Positions 1-8,253 of a stretch of 34,916 nucleotides of DNA are shown here, piece by piece (the first letter of the stretch is position 1; every line of letters starts with the position of its first letter). The notes under the pieces are model-generated. The model searched no databases. It saw only the letters and a list, made by a program, of their open reading frames with translations, and had not been told where the DNA came from. This DNA comes from Flavobacterium sp. (GTDB lineage Bacteria; Bacteroidota; Bacteroidia; Flavobacteriales; Flavobacteriaceae): assembly GCA_026390995.1 (NCBI GenBank), contig JAPLEX010000020.1, positions 1 through 34,916 on the forward strand, read 5' to 3'. Made by a program: the position numbers and the translations under genes.

Positions 1-37
1 GAGTTTTCGGTTTGTGCAAACAAAAGGATAAAAAATA

Positions 38-1258
38 TTATAAAATTTCAGCGACTACAAAAGTGCTTCCCCCAATGTAGATAAAGTCAGTAATGGCGGC
101 ATTTGCACGAGCTGCGGCATAAGCGGTTGAAACCGAATTGTATACTTGCCCAATGAGGCCATGATGCGCAGCATTAGCAGCCAAAATTTCGGCAGCAAGT
201 CCGCGAGGCAAATTGGGTTTGCAAAAATAGTACTGGGCTTTTTTTGGAAATAAAGGCAAAATACTATCGAGGTCTTTGTCATTCACCACCCCAATTACCA
301 GGTGCAGCTGTGTATATGTTTCCTCCTGAAGTTGTTGCATTACCTCGGCCAAGCCATCATAATTATGGGCGGTATCGGCGATGATTTTGGGATGAGTGCC
401 CAGTTGTTGCCATCTGCCTAGTAAACCGGTGTTGGCTACCACATGCAAGAATCCTTGTGCTATAGCCAATTCCGAAACAGAAAAATCGGTTTGGTCTTGA
501 AGGACACGAAGGGCTGTTAAAACCGTTTTGGTGTTATGTTTTTGGTAATTACCCAAAAGTTCGCAGGCGGGAGGTGTTTCTGTCGTGTCGGCAGCAAAAT
601 AAATGGCTGCGTTTTCACGGCTGGCTTTTTCTAGAAACACGGCTCGGGTTTCGGGGGTATATTGACCAATAATCACAGGCGTTTTCGCTTTGATAATACC
701 TGCTTTTTCACCAGCAATTTCCGTTAACGTATTTCCCAAAAATGCCGTATGGTCCAAGCCGATATTTGTAATTACCGAGAGGAGTGGAGTAATAATATTT
801 GTAGCATCCAAACGACCGCCCATGCCCACTTCAATAATGGCAATATCTATTTTACGGTACACAAAATAATCAAACGCCAATCCCACCGACATTTCAAAAA
901 AACTCAAGTCGTGGTTTTCAAAAAAGGTTTGGTGTTGGGCTACAAAGTCAGTGACATATTCTTCTTCGATGCAGTTTCCGTTGATTTTAATTCGCTCCCG
1001 AAAATCCTTCAGGTGCGGCGAGGTGTATAAGCCCACTTGATACCCAGCTTCCTGCAGCACCGAAGCCAAGAGGTGAGAAGTGGAACCTTTACCATTGGTG
1101 CCTGCCACATGAATGCAAGCCAGGTTTTGTTCAGGGTTTCCCAAATAATTAGCCAAAAGTATGCTGTTGCTCAGGTCGGCTTTATAGGCGATAGCGCCTT
1201 GTTGTTGGTACATGGGGAGCTGCGCAAATAGCCAATGCACCGTTTCTTGGTAATTCAT
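38..1258 (-). CDS. folC: Bifunctional folylpolyglutamate / dihydrofolate synthase
   Basis: This is a 406-residue Mur-ligase-fold protein that adds glutamate to folates, and in many bacteria also to dihydropteroate, in the cytoplasm. The ATP-binding loop GTNGKGST lies at residues 53-60, EVGMGGRLDATN at 143-154, ITNIGLDH at 163-170 and EIAGEKAGIIK at 180-190; all are FolC signatures. A C-terminal Mur_ligase_C-like part follows, with DTAHN near residue 295. Length is normal for the family (about 400-430). The ATG is 9 bp after the tonB stop, so it is probably co-transcribed with tonB. Whether it has both activities cannot be told from sequence alone; the family assignment is very secure. Confidence 0.95.
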   Translation of the reverse strand: MNYQETVHWLFAQLPMYQQQGAIAYKADLSNSILLANYLGNPEQNLACIHVAGTNGKGSTSHLLASVLQEAGYQVGLYTSPHLKDFRERIKINGNCIEEEYVTDFVAQHQTFFENHDLSFFEMSVGLAFDYFVYRKIDIAIIEVGMGGRLDATNIITPLLSVITNIGLDHTAFLGNTLTEIAGEKAGIIKAKTPVIIGQYTPETRAVFLEKASRENAAIYFAADTTETPPACELLGNYQKHNTKTVLTALRVLQDQTDFSVSELAIAQGFLHVVANTGLLGRWQQLGTHPKIIADTAHNYDGLAEVMQQLQEETYTQLHLVIGVVNDKDLDSILPLFPKKAQYYFCKPNLPRGLAAEILAANAAHHGLIGQVYNSVSTAYAAARANAAITDFIYIGGSTFVVAEIL

Positions 1259-1267
1259 GGGTGTAGG

Positions 1268-2146
1268 CTATTCGGTAAGGTTGAAGCTGTAAATAATTTT
1301 ACCCACTTGTTTTGCTGGAGCGGCAGCATCAGCCTGCCATTTGGTATTCATGGCGGCAATTTTGGCTTGCTCGAGTAAACATTTGGCTGCGTTGGTGGTG
1401 CCGCGTATGCCTGGATTGGCCGATATTACGCTTCCGTTTTGATCTACCGAAATTTGCACGGCAACAATCCCTTGTTCGTTACACGTATAATTGGGTTTGG
1501 GTTTGTTGAGCGCTTTGCGGTTGCCCAATTGGTAGTTTCCATTTCCGTTTCCAGATCCGCTACCAGAACCACTGCCGTAACCACTTCCGCTCCCAATGCC
1601 TTGGCCACTTCCGTTTCCGCCACCACTTCCGGTCCCAGATCCTCCACCGCCGTTATAGCCGCTTGCGTTTTTATCGCCGTTGTTTTTGCCTTTATTGCCG
1701 GCCGTTTTGTCGTTGCCATCGCCCGAATTAGAGCCATTGAGCATACTCGACAAGGCATCAGCTGTCGATTTGGATGGTTTGGGTTCAGATTTTACAACCG
1801 GTTTGGGTTCGGTGATTTTTTTGGGTTTGTCGGCCGTTTGGGTTTCGGGAATTATTGCCGTTTCTGCTGTATTTTCTTGGGTCAATACCTCGTCTTCTAT
1901 TGACTCTTCGGGTGTTGCAGCTGCGGTTGTAACCGCCTCTTCTGAAGTAAAATTGGTTCCAGAACCCAGTTCGCTGTCACCAAAATTCACCGCTACTTCG
2001 CCGCCGCCACCGCCACCTTCTAACAAAGAAATTGGGGTATTATTGGCCAATTTTAACCAATAAAAAAGCACAAATAAGAGCGCAAACAACAAAGAAGTAA
2101 GCACTATAGATTTTTTCTTATTTGATAATTCAGGAAGCACAGGCAA
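1268..2146 (-). CDS. Energy transducer TonB-like protein with a Gly/Ser-rich linker
   Basis: This 292-residue protein has one N-terminal membrane segment (residues 13-31) preceded by lysines, as expected for an inner-membrane TonB anchored with its bulk in the periplasm. After a GGGGGG run (44-49) comes VAVNFG, typical of flavobacterial TonB proteins, then an acidic and Pro/Lys-rich stretch (about 70-125), an unusually long Gly/Ser/Asn-rich stretch (about 138-204) and a C-terminal domain (about 215-292) resembling TonB-C. Its role would be to pass proton-motive force from ExbB/ExbD to outer-membrane receptors. No exbB or exbD lies upstream here; anmK does, so partners must be elsewhere. The C-terminal domain diverges from E. 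coli TonB, so the receptor set is unknown. Confidence 0.8.
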   Translation of the reverse strand: MPVLPELSNKKKSIVLTSLLFALLFVLFYWLKLANNTPISLLEGGGGGGEVAVNFGDSELGSGTNFTSEEAVTTAAATPEESIEDEVLTQENTAETAIIPETQTADKPKKITEPKPVVKSEPKPSKSTADALSSMLNGSNSGDGNDKTAGNKGKNNGDKNASGYNGGGGSGTGSGGGNGSGQGIGSGSGYGSGSGSGSGNGNGNYQLGNRKALNKPKPNYTCNEQGIVAVQISVDQNGSVISANPGIRGTTNAAKCLLEQAKIAAMNTKWQADAAAPAKQVGKIIYSFNLTE

Positions 2147-2166
2147 TTGGGTTGTTTATTTGAAAA

Positions 2167-2174
2167 CGAAAGTA
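2167..2174 (-). promoter_or_regulatory. Possible -7 element for tonB-folC
   Basis: On the minus strand the sequence TACTTTCG is one mismatch from the Bacteroidota -7 consensus TAnnTTTG and lies about 20 nt before the tonB ATG. No good TTG/TTTG -33 box is visible at the usual spacing. It would let tonB-folC be transcribed separately from anmK. Confidence 0.3.
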
Positions 2175-2223
2175 ACCAAAAAAAATTGTTTTCTCTTATC
2201 TATTCGTCTCTCATCTTTTCATT

Positions 2224-3288
2224 TCATCCAAACACCTTCCCCGCACAATGATCGTTACTTGCTCCCGTCACCGAATGCAACACATTGACCTCGTTGCGCA
2301 ATCTCAACACGCCCAATAGCCCAAAAATTAAGGCTTCTTTGAATTCGATAGTTTTTTTATTGGGAATCACCACGTGTACATGGGGTAAATACTGTTGGAT
2401 GCGCGCCACCAAAAAATCATTGTAGGCTCCTCCACCGGTTATCAATAAACTGCCTGATTTTTCGGGAAGTGCCGCTGCAATTTGAAAAGCCACATGTTCG
2501 GTAAAACTGTGCATTTTACTGGCCGTATCAATGGCAAATGAATCAATCAATGGCAATAAGGCGGATTTCACATACTCAAACCCCAATGATTTGGGTGGCG
2601 TAAGTTGGTAATAAGGAAGTGCATTCAAGGCTTCAAAAAGTGGTCCATGTAAAGTTCCAGATTGAGCAAATGACCCCCGATCGTCGTAGTTCCAGCCTTG
2701 TTGCGCAGCATAAAAATTGAGCACCGTATTGACCGCTGAGATGTCAAAGGCCAATCGTTGGCCATTTTGTTCATAGGAAATATTCGAAAACCCACCCAAG
2801 TTCAAGCAGTAGTTGTAATCGCCAAACAAATACCGGTCGCCAATCGGCACTAGTGGTGCGCCCTGACCGCCCAATTGTACATCTTGCACCCTGAAATCAC
2901 AGACTACTTTTTGTTGGCAATACTCGGCGAGTTCGGGCAAATTGCCTATTTGCAACGTAAATCCGTTTTGGGGTTGATGCAAAATGGTATGTCCATGTGA
3001 ACAAACTGCATCTATATGGCTCAGTTGGTGTTGTGCGATAAAATCAAAAATAGTGGTTCCGAGCAATTGGGTGTAGTTTGTGTTTAATTCGGTCAATTGC
3101 GCAGGAGTATATTCAACCGCGTTTTTGAGCCGCTCAATCCAGGCTGAGGTATAGGGAACGGTAGCCGTAGCGCCAATTTCATAGCTCCATTTTCCGGCTG
3201 AAAAACCAATGGAAAGTTGGGCCAAATCAATTCCATCGAGCGAAGTTCCCGACATTAGTCCGATAACGTTATAGTTTTGTGCAGTCAT
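2224..3288 (-). CDS. anmK: Anhydro-N-acetylmuramic acid kinase
   Basis: This 354-residue kinase phosphorylates and opens 1,6-anhydro-MurNAc to MurNAc-6-phosphate during cytoplasmic peptidoglycan recycling. The N-terminal signature GLMSGTSLDGID (residues 10-21) is diagnostic of AnmK, and further family motifs are visible: CSHGHTI, DFRVQD, GGQGAPLVP, NLGGFSN, DISAVN and ITGGGAYN. Length matches the family (about 350-370). The chosen ATG starts MTAQNYNVIG directly before the signature. It is divergent from the acyl-CoA dehydrogenase and runs in the same direction as tonB and folC, with a 77-bp gap to tonB. Another recycling enzyme, mpl, lies at the far end of the window. Confidence 0.96.
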   Translation of the reverse strand: MTAQNYNVIGLMSGTSLDGIDLAQLSIGFSAGKWSYEIGATATVPYTSAWIERLKNAVEYTPAQLTELNTNYTQLLGTTIFDFIAQHQLSHIDAVCSHGHTILHQPQNGFTLQIGNLPELAEYCQQKVVCDFRVQDVQLGGQGAPLVPIGDRYLFGDYNYCLNLGGFSNISYEQNGQRLAFDISAVNTVLNFYAAQQGWNYDDRGSFAQSGTLHGPLFEALNALPYYQLTPPKSLGFEYVKSALLPLIDSFAIDTASKMHSFTEHVAFQIAAALPEKSGSLLITGGGAYNDFLVARIQQYLPHVHVVIPNKKTIEFKEALIFGLLGVLRLRNEVNVLHSVTGASNDHCAGKVFG

Positions 3289-3311
3289 GGGTAAAATTGT
3301 CTTTTCTGAAA

Positions 3312-3342
3312 TTGATTTTTTGGGATTTAATAGCTACTTTTG
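3312..3342 (+). promoter_or_regulatory. Putative promoter of the acyl-CoA dehydrogenase operon
   Basis: TACTTTTG at 3335-3342 matches the Bacteroidota -7 consensus TAnnTTTG, and a TTG at 3312-3314 sits 20 nt upstream as a possible -33 box. Transcription would start about 3346-3350, which excludes the in-frame ATG at 3344 and supports the start at 3386. Confidence 0.5.
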
Positions 3343-3385
3343 GATGCCAAATTTAAAAAAAGTACAACCAATATCCCCTTTTATT

Positions 3386-4525
3386 ATGGATTTTAATCTT
3401 ACCGAAGAACACCTGATGATTCAACAAGCGGCTCGCGATTTTGCTCAAACAGAATTACTTCCTGGCGTGATAGAACGCGATGAGTTTTCTAAATTTCCTA
3501 CCGAGCAAGTGCAAAAAATGGCCGAGCTGGGTTTTATGGGCATGATGGTCGATCCACAATACGGCGGATCAGGCTTAGATAGTGTGTCTTATGTGTTGGC
3601 CATGACCGAAATTGCCAAGATAGATGCGTCGGCAGCGGTGATTATGTCGGTAAATAATTCCTTAGTTTGTGCGGGCATCGAAAAATATTGCAACGAAGAA
3701 CAAAAACAAAAATATTTAGTGCCTTTGGCCACCGGCGAAGTTATCGGCGCTTTTTGCTTGTCTGAGCCCGAAGCCGGATCGGATGCCACTTCTCAAAAAA
3801 CAACCGCCATTGACAAAGGCGATCATTACCTATTAAACGGAACCAAAAACTGGATTACCAACGGCTCCTCAGCTTCTACCTATATTGTGATTGCCCAAAC
3901 CGATGTAGAAAAAGGCCACAAAGGAATCAATGCGTTTATCGTAGAAAAAGGATGGGCCGGTTTTGCAATTGGCTTGAAAGAAAAGAAAATGGGAATCCGC
4001 GGATCAGACACGCACTCTTTGATGTTTACCGATGTAAAAGTACCAAAAGAAAACCGCATTGGCGCCGATGGATTTGGCTTCAATTTTGCGATGGCTGTAC
4101 TCAATGGAGGCCGCATCGGAATTGCTTCCCAAGCCTTAGGAATTGCTACAGGTGCCTACGAATTGGCCTTGCAATATTCGCAAGAACGCAAAGCTTTTGG
4201 CAAAGAAATTTTCAAACACCAAGCCATTGCGTTCAAATTGGCCGATATGGCCACTTCAATTACAGCAGCTCGAATGCTTTGCCTGAAAGCGGCTTCAGAG
4301 AAAGACGAAGGCAAAGACATTTCTCAATCGGGTGCGATGGCCAAATTATTTGCCTCCCAAACCGCGATGGATGTCACCATCGAAGCGGTGCAAATACACG
4401 GAGGAAATGGCTATGTGGCCGAATACCATGTTGAGCGTATGATGCGGGATGCCAAAATCACCCAGATTTACGAAGGCACTTCTGAAATTCAAAAAATTGT
4501 AATTTCACGTTCTTTACTTAACTAA
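3386..4525 (+). CDS. Acyl-CoA dehydrogenase, short-chain (butyryl-CoA) type
   Basis: This 379-residue FAD enzyme catalyses alpha,beta-dehydrogenation of acyl-CoA in beta-oxidation or branched-chain amino acid breakdown. The start MDFNLTEEH is chosen over upstream in-frame starts because homologues begin there and the promoter lies at 3335-3342. Visible features are the N-terminal helical domain, CLSEPEAGSDA and WITNGSSAS in the FAD-binding beta domain, ERKAFGKEI, and the C-terminal QIHGGNGYVAEYHVER region. YEGTSEIQ contains Glu363 at the position of the catalytic base of short- and medium-chain enzymes. Electrons would pass to ETF, which is not encoded here. It starts a three-gene run with the M20 and GNAT genes (gaps 7 and 18 bp). 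The exact substrate is undetermined. Confidence 0.93.
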   Translation: MDFNLTEEHLMIQQAARDFAQTELLPGVIERDEFSKFPTEQVQKMAELGFMGMMVDPQYGGSGLDSVSYVLAMTEIAKIDASAAVIMSVNNSLVCAGIEKYCNEEQKQKYLVPLATGEVIGAFCLSEPEAGSDATSQKTTAIDKGDHYLLNGTKNWITNGSSASTYIVIAQTDVEKGHKGINAFIVEKGWAGFAIGLKEKKMGIRGSDTHSLMFTDVKVPKENRIGADGFGFNFAMAVLNGGRIGIASQALGIATGAYELALQYSQERKAFGKEIFKHQAIAFKLADMATSITAARMLCLKAASEKDEGKDISQSGAMAKLFASQTAMDVTIEAVQIHGGNGYVAEYHVERMMRDAKITQIYEGTSEIQKIVISRSLLN

Positions 4526-4532
4526 TTTCAGA

Positions 4533-5825
4533 ATGAAAAAGACCATTTTTTTTGTGCTATTCCTAGTGCCTTTTTGCCTATGGGCTCAAGATAATGCGTC
4601 ACTGACTCCTGCAGCTTACCTCAAAGCCTACCAACACTTGCATGCACAGCCCGAATTGAGTGGGCAAGAAAGAAATACGGCCACTTTTTTGCGTAAACAC
4701 TTGCAAAATTGGGGCTACCAAATTCAGGACTCTCTAGGATTTTACAGTTTTGCCGCTGTACTCAAAAATGGCAAAGGCCCCACGGTTTTATACCGAACCG
4801 ACATGGATGCTTTGCCCGTAAAAGAACACACCGGTTTGACTTTTGCCAGTTCGGTAACAGCATTAAAGGATGGTGTCGAAACGCCCGTGATGCATGCCTG
4901 CGGACACGATGCCCATATGGTCACTTGGTTGGCTGTGGCCGACTATTTTGCCCATCACCCCAAAGAATGGAAGGGAACCTTAATCTTATTGGCCCAATCG
5001 GCCGAAGAGATTGGACAAGGCGCCCGCAAGGCGATTGCTCAGCCTAATTTTAAAAAATTACCTCCCTCCAATTACCAAATTGCCATGCACAACAACGCCG
5101 ACTTGGCGGTAGGGCAGGTGGGATTTTGTGACGGCTATGCGATGGCGGCTGTCGACATGATGAATATTACCATCCACGGAAAAGGCGGTCACGGAGCAGC
5201 GCCGCAAAACACCATCGACCCCATTGTTTTATCGGCCCAATTTATCACCGAAATACAAACTATTGTGAGTCGCAATATACCACCCAACGAATCGGCAGTG
5301 ATTACCGTTGGGGCTATACAGGGCGGAACCATTGGCAACGTAATTCCCGATCAGGTTGAATTGAAACTCACCATCCGCAGTTTTTCGCTCCAAGCGCGAC
5401 AATTGATACTCGATCGTCTCAAAGCCATCGGCGACGGTTTGGCATCAGCAGCTGGGCTTCCTCCAACACTTTGGCCCGAGTATCACCTGCTCGACATGTC
5501 AATTGGGCCGGTGTACAATGACCCCGCACTGGGAAAATTAGTCGCCGAATCCATTCAAAAAAAATTAGGCCAACAAGCGATAGTTCCAGTTGAGCCCGTG
5601 ATGATTGGCGAAGATTTTGGGATGTATCGCGGCAATCCGGCTATTCCATCGTATTTGCTCTGGATGGGTACACTTTCGCCCGAAACCCAAGAGAAATACA
5701 AATCACAAAACCAAAAGTTTCCTTCCTTGCATTCGGCACAATTTGCGCTCGATTACCAAGATTCTTTGCCGGTCTCGATTCAAGCCATGACTTTGGCATT
5801 GCAAGCGTTATTTGCTGCCAAATAA
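4533..5825 (+). CDS. Secreted M20-family amidohydrolase / metallopeptidase
   Basis: This 430-residue protein belongs to the M20D group (hippurate hydrolase, N-acyl-amino-acid or IAA-amino-acid hydrolase-like). A signal peptide covers about residues 1-18 (hydrophobic core, then CLWAQ), so it is exported, probably to the periplasm. Metal-site motifs are visible: YRTDMDALPVKE (87-98), HACGHDAH (121-128, with the Cys ligand typical of M20D) and SAEEIGQGARK (156-166). The dimerisation domain follows, including HGKGGHGAAP, where the conserved His contacts the partner active site. It likely cleaves N-acyl or peptide-like amide bonds; the substrate is unknown. It is 7 bp after the acyl-CoA dehydrogenase stop, so probably the same mRNA. 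Confidence 0.92.
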   Translation: MKKTIFFVLFLVPFCLWAQDNASLTPAAYLKAYQHLHAQPELSGQERNTATFLRKHLQNWGYQIQDSLGFYSFAAVLKNGKGPTVLYRTDMDALPVKEHTGLTFASSVTALKDGVETPVMHACGHDAHMVTWLAVADYFAHHPKEWKGTLILLAQSAEEIGQGARKAIAQPNFKKLPPSNYQIAMHNNADLAVGQVGFCDGYAMAAVDMMNITIHGKGGHGAAPQNTIDPIVLSAQFITEIQTIVSRNIPPNESAVITVGAIQGGTIGNVIPDQVELKLTIRSFSLQARQLILDRLKAIGDGLASAAGLPPTLWPEYHLLDMSIGPVYNDPALGKLVAESIQKKLGQQAIVPVEPVMIGEDFGMYRGNPAIPSYLLWMGTLSPETQEKYKSQNQKFPSLHSAQFALDYQDSLPVSIQAMTLALQALFAAK

Positions 5826-5843
5826 TTCAAATTATATTTTCAT

Positions 5844-6698
5844 ATGCAGACCTTTGATTTCCGAAAATTAACCTTAGACCACCTTCGTGAACTCGTTTCT
5901 TGGGCCAAACAGGAAGGATGGAATCCCGGTTTGGAAGATGCAGAGTTATTTTATCTGGCCGATCCCGATGGATTTTACGGCTATTTTAAAGAAGAGGAAC
6001 TCATCGGAGGCGGTTCCTTGGTTTCGTATGACGGTGAATTTGGATTCATGGGTTTGTACATCATGAAACCCGAATACCGCAGCCAAGGTATTGGTCGTTT
6101 GCTTTGGAACCAGCGCAAAAACACCTTGTTAAGCAGGCTAAAACCTCAGGCAGCGATAGGCATGGATGGGGTGGTGGCCATGCAATCCTTTTACCACAAA
6201 GGAGGATTTGAATTGGCTTTTACCGACGAACGCCACGAGAATACAGGAAAAAACTATCCAATTCATCTCGCTGTTTCGGCGATTATACCCGAAGATGTGC
6301 CGATGATTCTGGCATTTGATAAACAGTGTTTTGGCTTCGACCGAACTCAATTTATGCAAGCCTGGTTGTTTCAAACTCAGGGTGAAGCGTTCAAATATAG
6401 TACGTCCGATGGATTACAAGGATTTGCCGTGCTTCGAAAAGTAAGCCACGGCTATAAAATTGGCCCCTTATTTGCCGAAAATTTGGCGGTGGCCGAAGCC
6501 TTGTACGAACGCTGTTTGACAGCGGTAGGAGATGACAAGGTGTATCTGGATATTCCGTTGTGCAATCCATTAGCCGTAGCATTGACCACCAAATACCAAA
6601 CGCAGGCTATGTTTGAGTGCGGCCGCATGTACCATGGAACTAAACCCTCCCTGCCCATGCATAAAGTTTTTGGCATCACTACTTTTGAACTGGGCTAA
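5844..6698 (+). CDS. GNAT N-acetyltransferase with two domains (YitH-like)
   Basis: This 284-residue protein has an N-terminal GNAT fold. The acetyl-CoA loop is visible at YIMKPEYRSQGIGRLLW (residues 72-88, core R79-SQGIG). The second half (about 145-284) resembles the second acetyltransferase domain of YitH/HolE-like proteins, with PLFAENLAVAEALYERCL as a motif-A-like segment and HGTKPSLPMHKVFGITTFELG at its end. The enzyme would transfer acetyl from acetyl-CoA to an amine; the substrate is not predictable. The ATG lies 18 bp after the M20 gene, so it probably ends this operon. Confidence 0.88.
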   Translation: MQTFDFRKLTLDHLRELVSWAKQEGWNPGLEDAELFYLADPDGFYGYFKEEELIGGGSLVSYDGEFGFMGLYIMKPEYRSQGIGRLLWNQRKNTLLSRLKPQAAIGMDGVVAMQSFYHKGGFELAFTDERHENTGKNYPIHLAVSAIIPEDVPMILAFDKQCFGFDRTQFMQAWLFQTQGEAFKYSTSDGLQGFAVLRKVSHGYKIGPLFAENLAVAEALYERCLTAVGDDKVYLDIPLCNPLAVALTTKYQTQAMFECGRMYHGTKPSLPMHKVFGITTFELG

Positions 6699-6725
6699 GA
6701 TCTTTCTGCACAAACAAATTTTTGC

Positions 6726-6746
6726 TACTGCATATTATTTGCAGTA
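6726..6746. terminator. Perfect 7-bp inverted repeat after the GNAT gene
   Basis: TACTGCA (6726-6732) and TGCAGTA (6740-6746) form a stem with a 7-nt loop, 28 bp after the GNAT stop. There is no T-tract downstream, so it is a weak candidate for ending the upstream operon. The 167-bp spacer 6699-6865 otherwise holds only the promoter described next. Confidence 0.25.
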
Positions 6747-6824
6747 AAAGTGAGCTGAACGATTGTATCTACTTGCTTGTGTCAGAATTTTGTAATCTCT
6801 CTCCAGTTTTTTCATCAAAATCCT

Positions 6825-6832
6825 TATTTTTG
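6825..6832 (+). promoter_or_regulatory. Putative -7 element for the YHS-to-SDR run
   Basis: TATTTTTG fits the Bacteroidota -7 consensus TAnnTTTG and lies 33 bp before the YHS gene ATG. No clear TTG -33 box is seen at the usual spacing, so this rests on the -7 element and its position in an otherwise empty spacer. Confidence 0.45.
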
Positions 6833-6865
6833 AGCGCTTTAAAAAATTAATTAAGGGTGTGACGC

Positions 6866-7327
6866 ATGAGAAAAATAGTTTTTTTACTTGCCGTATTTAC
6901 TAGTTTGCTCTGTGAAGCACAACCCCAAATTAATCGACTAGCCCAGTTTAATCTTACCGAAAAACTTGCGCTTCAAGGATATGATCCAGTTGCTTATTTT
7001 AAAGGCAAGGCCAAAATGGGCAAGGAAACGTTGGCGGTAAGTTATATGGGAGTTACCTATTATTTTTCTTCAGCAGCCAACAAAGCCACCTTCAGCCAAA
7101 ATGCTACAGCCTACGAACCGCAATACGGCGGTTGGTGTGCCTATGCCATGGGGACTAAAGGAGAAAAAGTACCCGTTGATCCTGAAACATTTAAAATTGT
7201 AAACGGCAAATTGTATTTGTTTTACAACGCATTATTCAACAATACCCTAAAAGCTTGGAACAAAGACGAGGTGGGGTTAAAGCAAGCCGCTGATCAAAAT
7301 TGGAGCAAAATTCAAAAATTAAATTAA
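6866..7327 (+). CDS. Exported YHS-domain protein
   Basis: This 153-residue protein has a signal peptide (about residues 1-18, MRKIVFLLAVFTSLLCEA) and a YHS domain in the mature part: LQGYDPVAYF, then VSYMGVTYYFSSAANKATF, then YEPQYGGWCAYAM. This arrangement is common in small periplasmic YHS proteins, where the domain is thought to bind metal; the single Cys in GGWCAYAM and nearby residues could contribute. No enzyme function is established for this subfamily. It is followed 27 bp later by a DoxX-like membrane protein, a pairing that may mean a shared role in redox or metal handling (inference). Confidence 0.88.
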   Translation: MRKIVFLLAVFTSLLCEAQPQINRLAQFNLTEKLALQGYDPVAYFKGKAKMGKETLAVSYMGVTYYFSSAANKATFSQNATAYEPQYGGWCAYAMGTKGEKVPVDPETFKIVNGKLYLFYNALFNNTLKAWNKDEVGLKQAADQNWSKIQKLN

Positions 7328-7354
7328 ATCAACGAGAACTAAATACTAATTTTT

Positions 7355-7753
7355 ATGAAAACCATTTTTACTTGGGTAATTAAATTGACCGCTGTAGTTA
7401 TTTTAGTGCAAACCCTCTTTTTTAAATTTACTGCAGCACCAGAAAGTGTGTACATATTTTCTAGCTTAGGCATTGAGCCATATGGTCGTATAGGCTCTGG
7501 AGTTGGCGAACTGATCGCTTCTATACTAATTTTAATTCCACGCACCACCTTATTGGGCGCACTTATGGGCTTGGGAACTATGTTGGGTGCCATTGCTTCA
7601 CATCTTTTGGTATTAGGCGTTGTGATTCAATACGACGGATTTAGCGATGGAGGCTTATTGTTTTCTATGGCTGTAATTACATTTACTTGTTGTGCCATTT
7701 TGGTGTACCAAAACAAAGCGGGTATTCCCGATTTGTTGCGATTTAAAATTTAG
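7355..7753 (+). CDS. DoxX-like small membrane protein
   Basis: This 132-residue protein has four predicted membrane segments (about residues 5-23, 48-64, 68-92 and 98-117). The motif FFKFTAAPESVYIFSSLGIEPYGRIGSGVGELIASILILIP, read in parts, matches the DoxX/DoxD-like pattern of a K-F-x(8-10) loop followed by G-x-x-E-x-x-A before the third helix. DoxX-like proteins are a broad family linked to thiol or oxidative stress and quinone redox functions, but most members, including this one, have no known activity. It sits between the YHS and DinB-like genes with short gaps, so it is probably co-transcribed. Confidence 0.82.
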   Translation: MKTIFTWVIKLTAVVILVQTLFFKFTAAPESVYIFSSLGIEPYGRIGSGVGELIASILILIPRTTLLGALMGLGTMLGAIASHLLVLGVVIQYDGFSDGGLLFSMAVITFTCCAILVYQNKAGIPDLLRFKI

Positions 7754-7767
7754 TTTCAAGTTTGAAC

Positions 7768-8253
7768 ATGCTCACGCAATCCATACATAAAACCCTTCAC
7801 GAACTCATTGATCTCTTGAATCAATTGACAGACCAGGTCTATACAACACCTTGCCGAGAATTGTCAAATGCCACGATTGGCGAACATACTCGGCATTGTA
7901 TTGAGCTTTTTCAGTGTTTGTTGAGTCAGTATGAATTGGGTGTGATCAATTACGACAAACGCCAACGGGATTTGGCCATACAATCCCAAACAGAAGTGGC
8001 CAAAACAGCCCTGCTTTCGCTCTTAGACCAATTGGATAAACCCAATATTGATTTAGTGTTAGAGCAAGATTACGACGGAAATCGCATTCAAATTACCACT
8101 ACCTACCAACGCGAATTACTTTACAATTTAGACCATTGTGTACACCACCAAGCTTTGATAAAAGTAGCTTTGCTTAGTTCAACGGTACAAATTGACCCTA
8201 ATTTTGGGGTGGCCCGATCTACAATTGCCTACAGACAACAATGTGCACAGTAA
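7768..8253 (+). CDS. DinB-like (DinB/YfiT fold) four-helix protein
   Basis: This 161-residue all-alpha protein starts at the ATG at 7768; an in-frame TTG two codons earlier is less likely. GEHTRHCIEL (residues 38-47) and LDHCVHHQALIKV near 128-140 supply the histidines expected for the metal site of the DinB/YfiT superfamily. Members are diverse: thiol-dependent transferases, hydrolases and damage-induced proteins of unknown role. The substrate is not predictable. Its last 13 bp overlap the start of the next gene in another frame, which argues for translational coupling with the NRDE protein. Confidence 0.82.
   Translation: MLTQSIHKTLHELIDLLNQLTDQVYTTPCRELSNATIGEHTRHCIELFQCLLSQYELGVINYDKRQRDLAIQSQTEVAKTALLSLLDQLDKPNIDLVLEQDYDGNRIQITTTYQRELLYNLDHCVHHQALIKVALLSSTVQIDPNFGVARSTIAYRQQCAQ

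Noticed and set aside
1..37. TTTGTGCAAACAAAAGGATA at the window start, similar to part of the purK-purE palindrome
   Set aside because: The similarity is about a dozen bases and the rest lies outside the window, so no repeat can be claimed.
1439..2063. Long plus-strand open frames (up to about 154 codons) opposite the TonB-like gene
   Set aside because: They mirror the repetitive Gly/Ser codons of tonB, give Val/Ser/Ala- and Phe/Gly-rich products without any family motif, and lack promoter or start signals.
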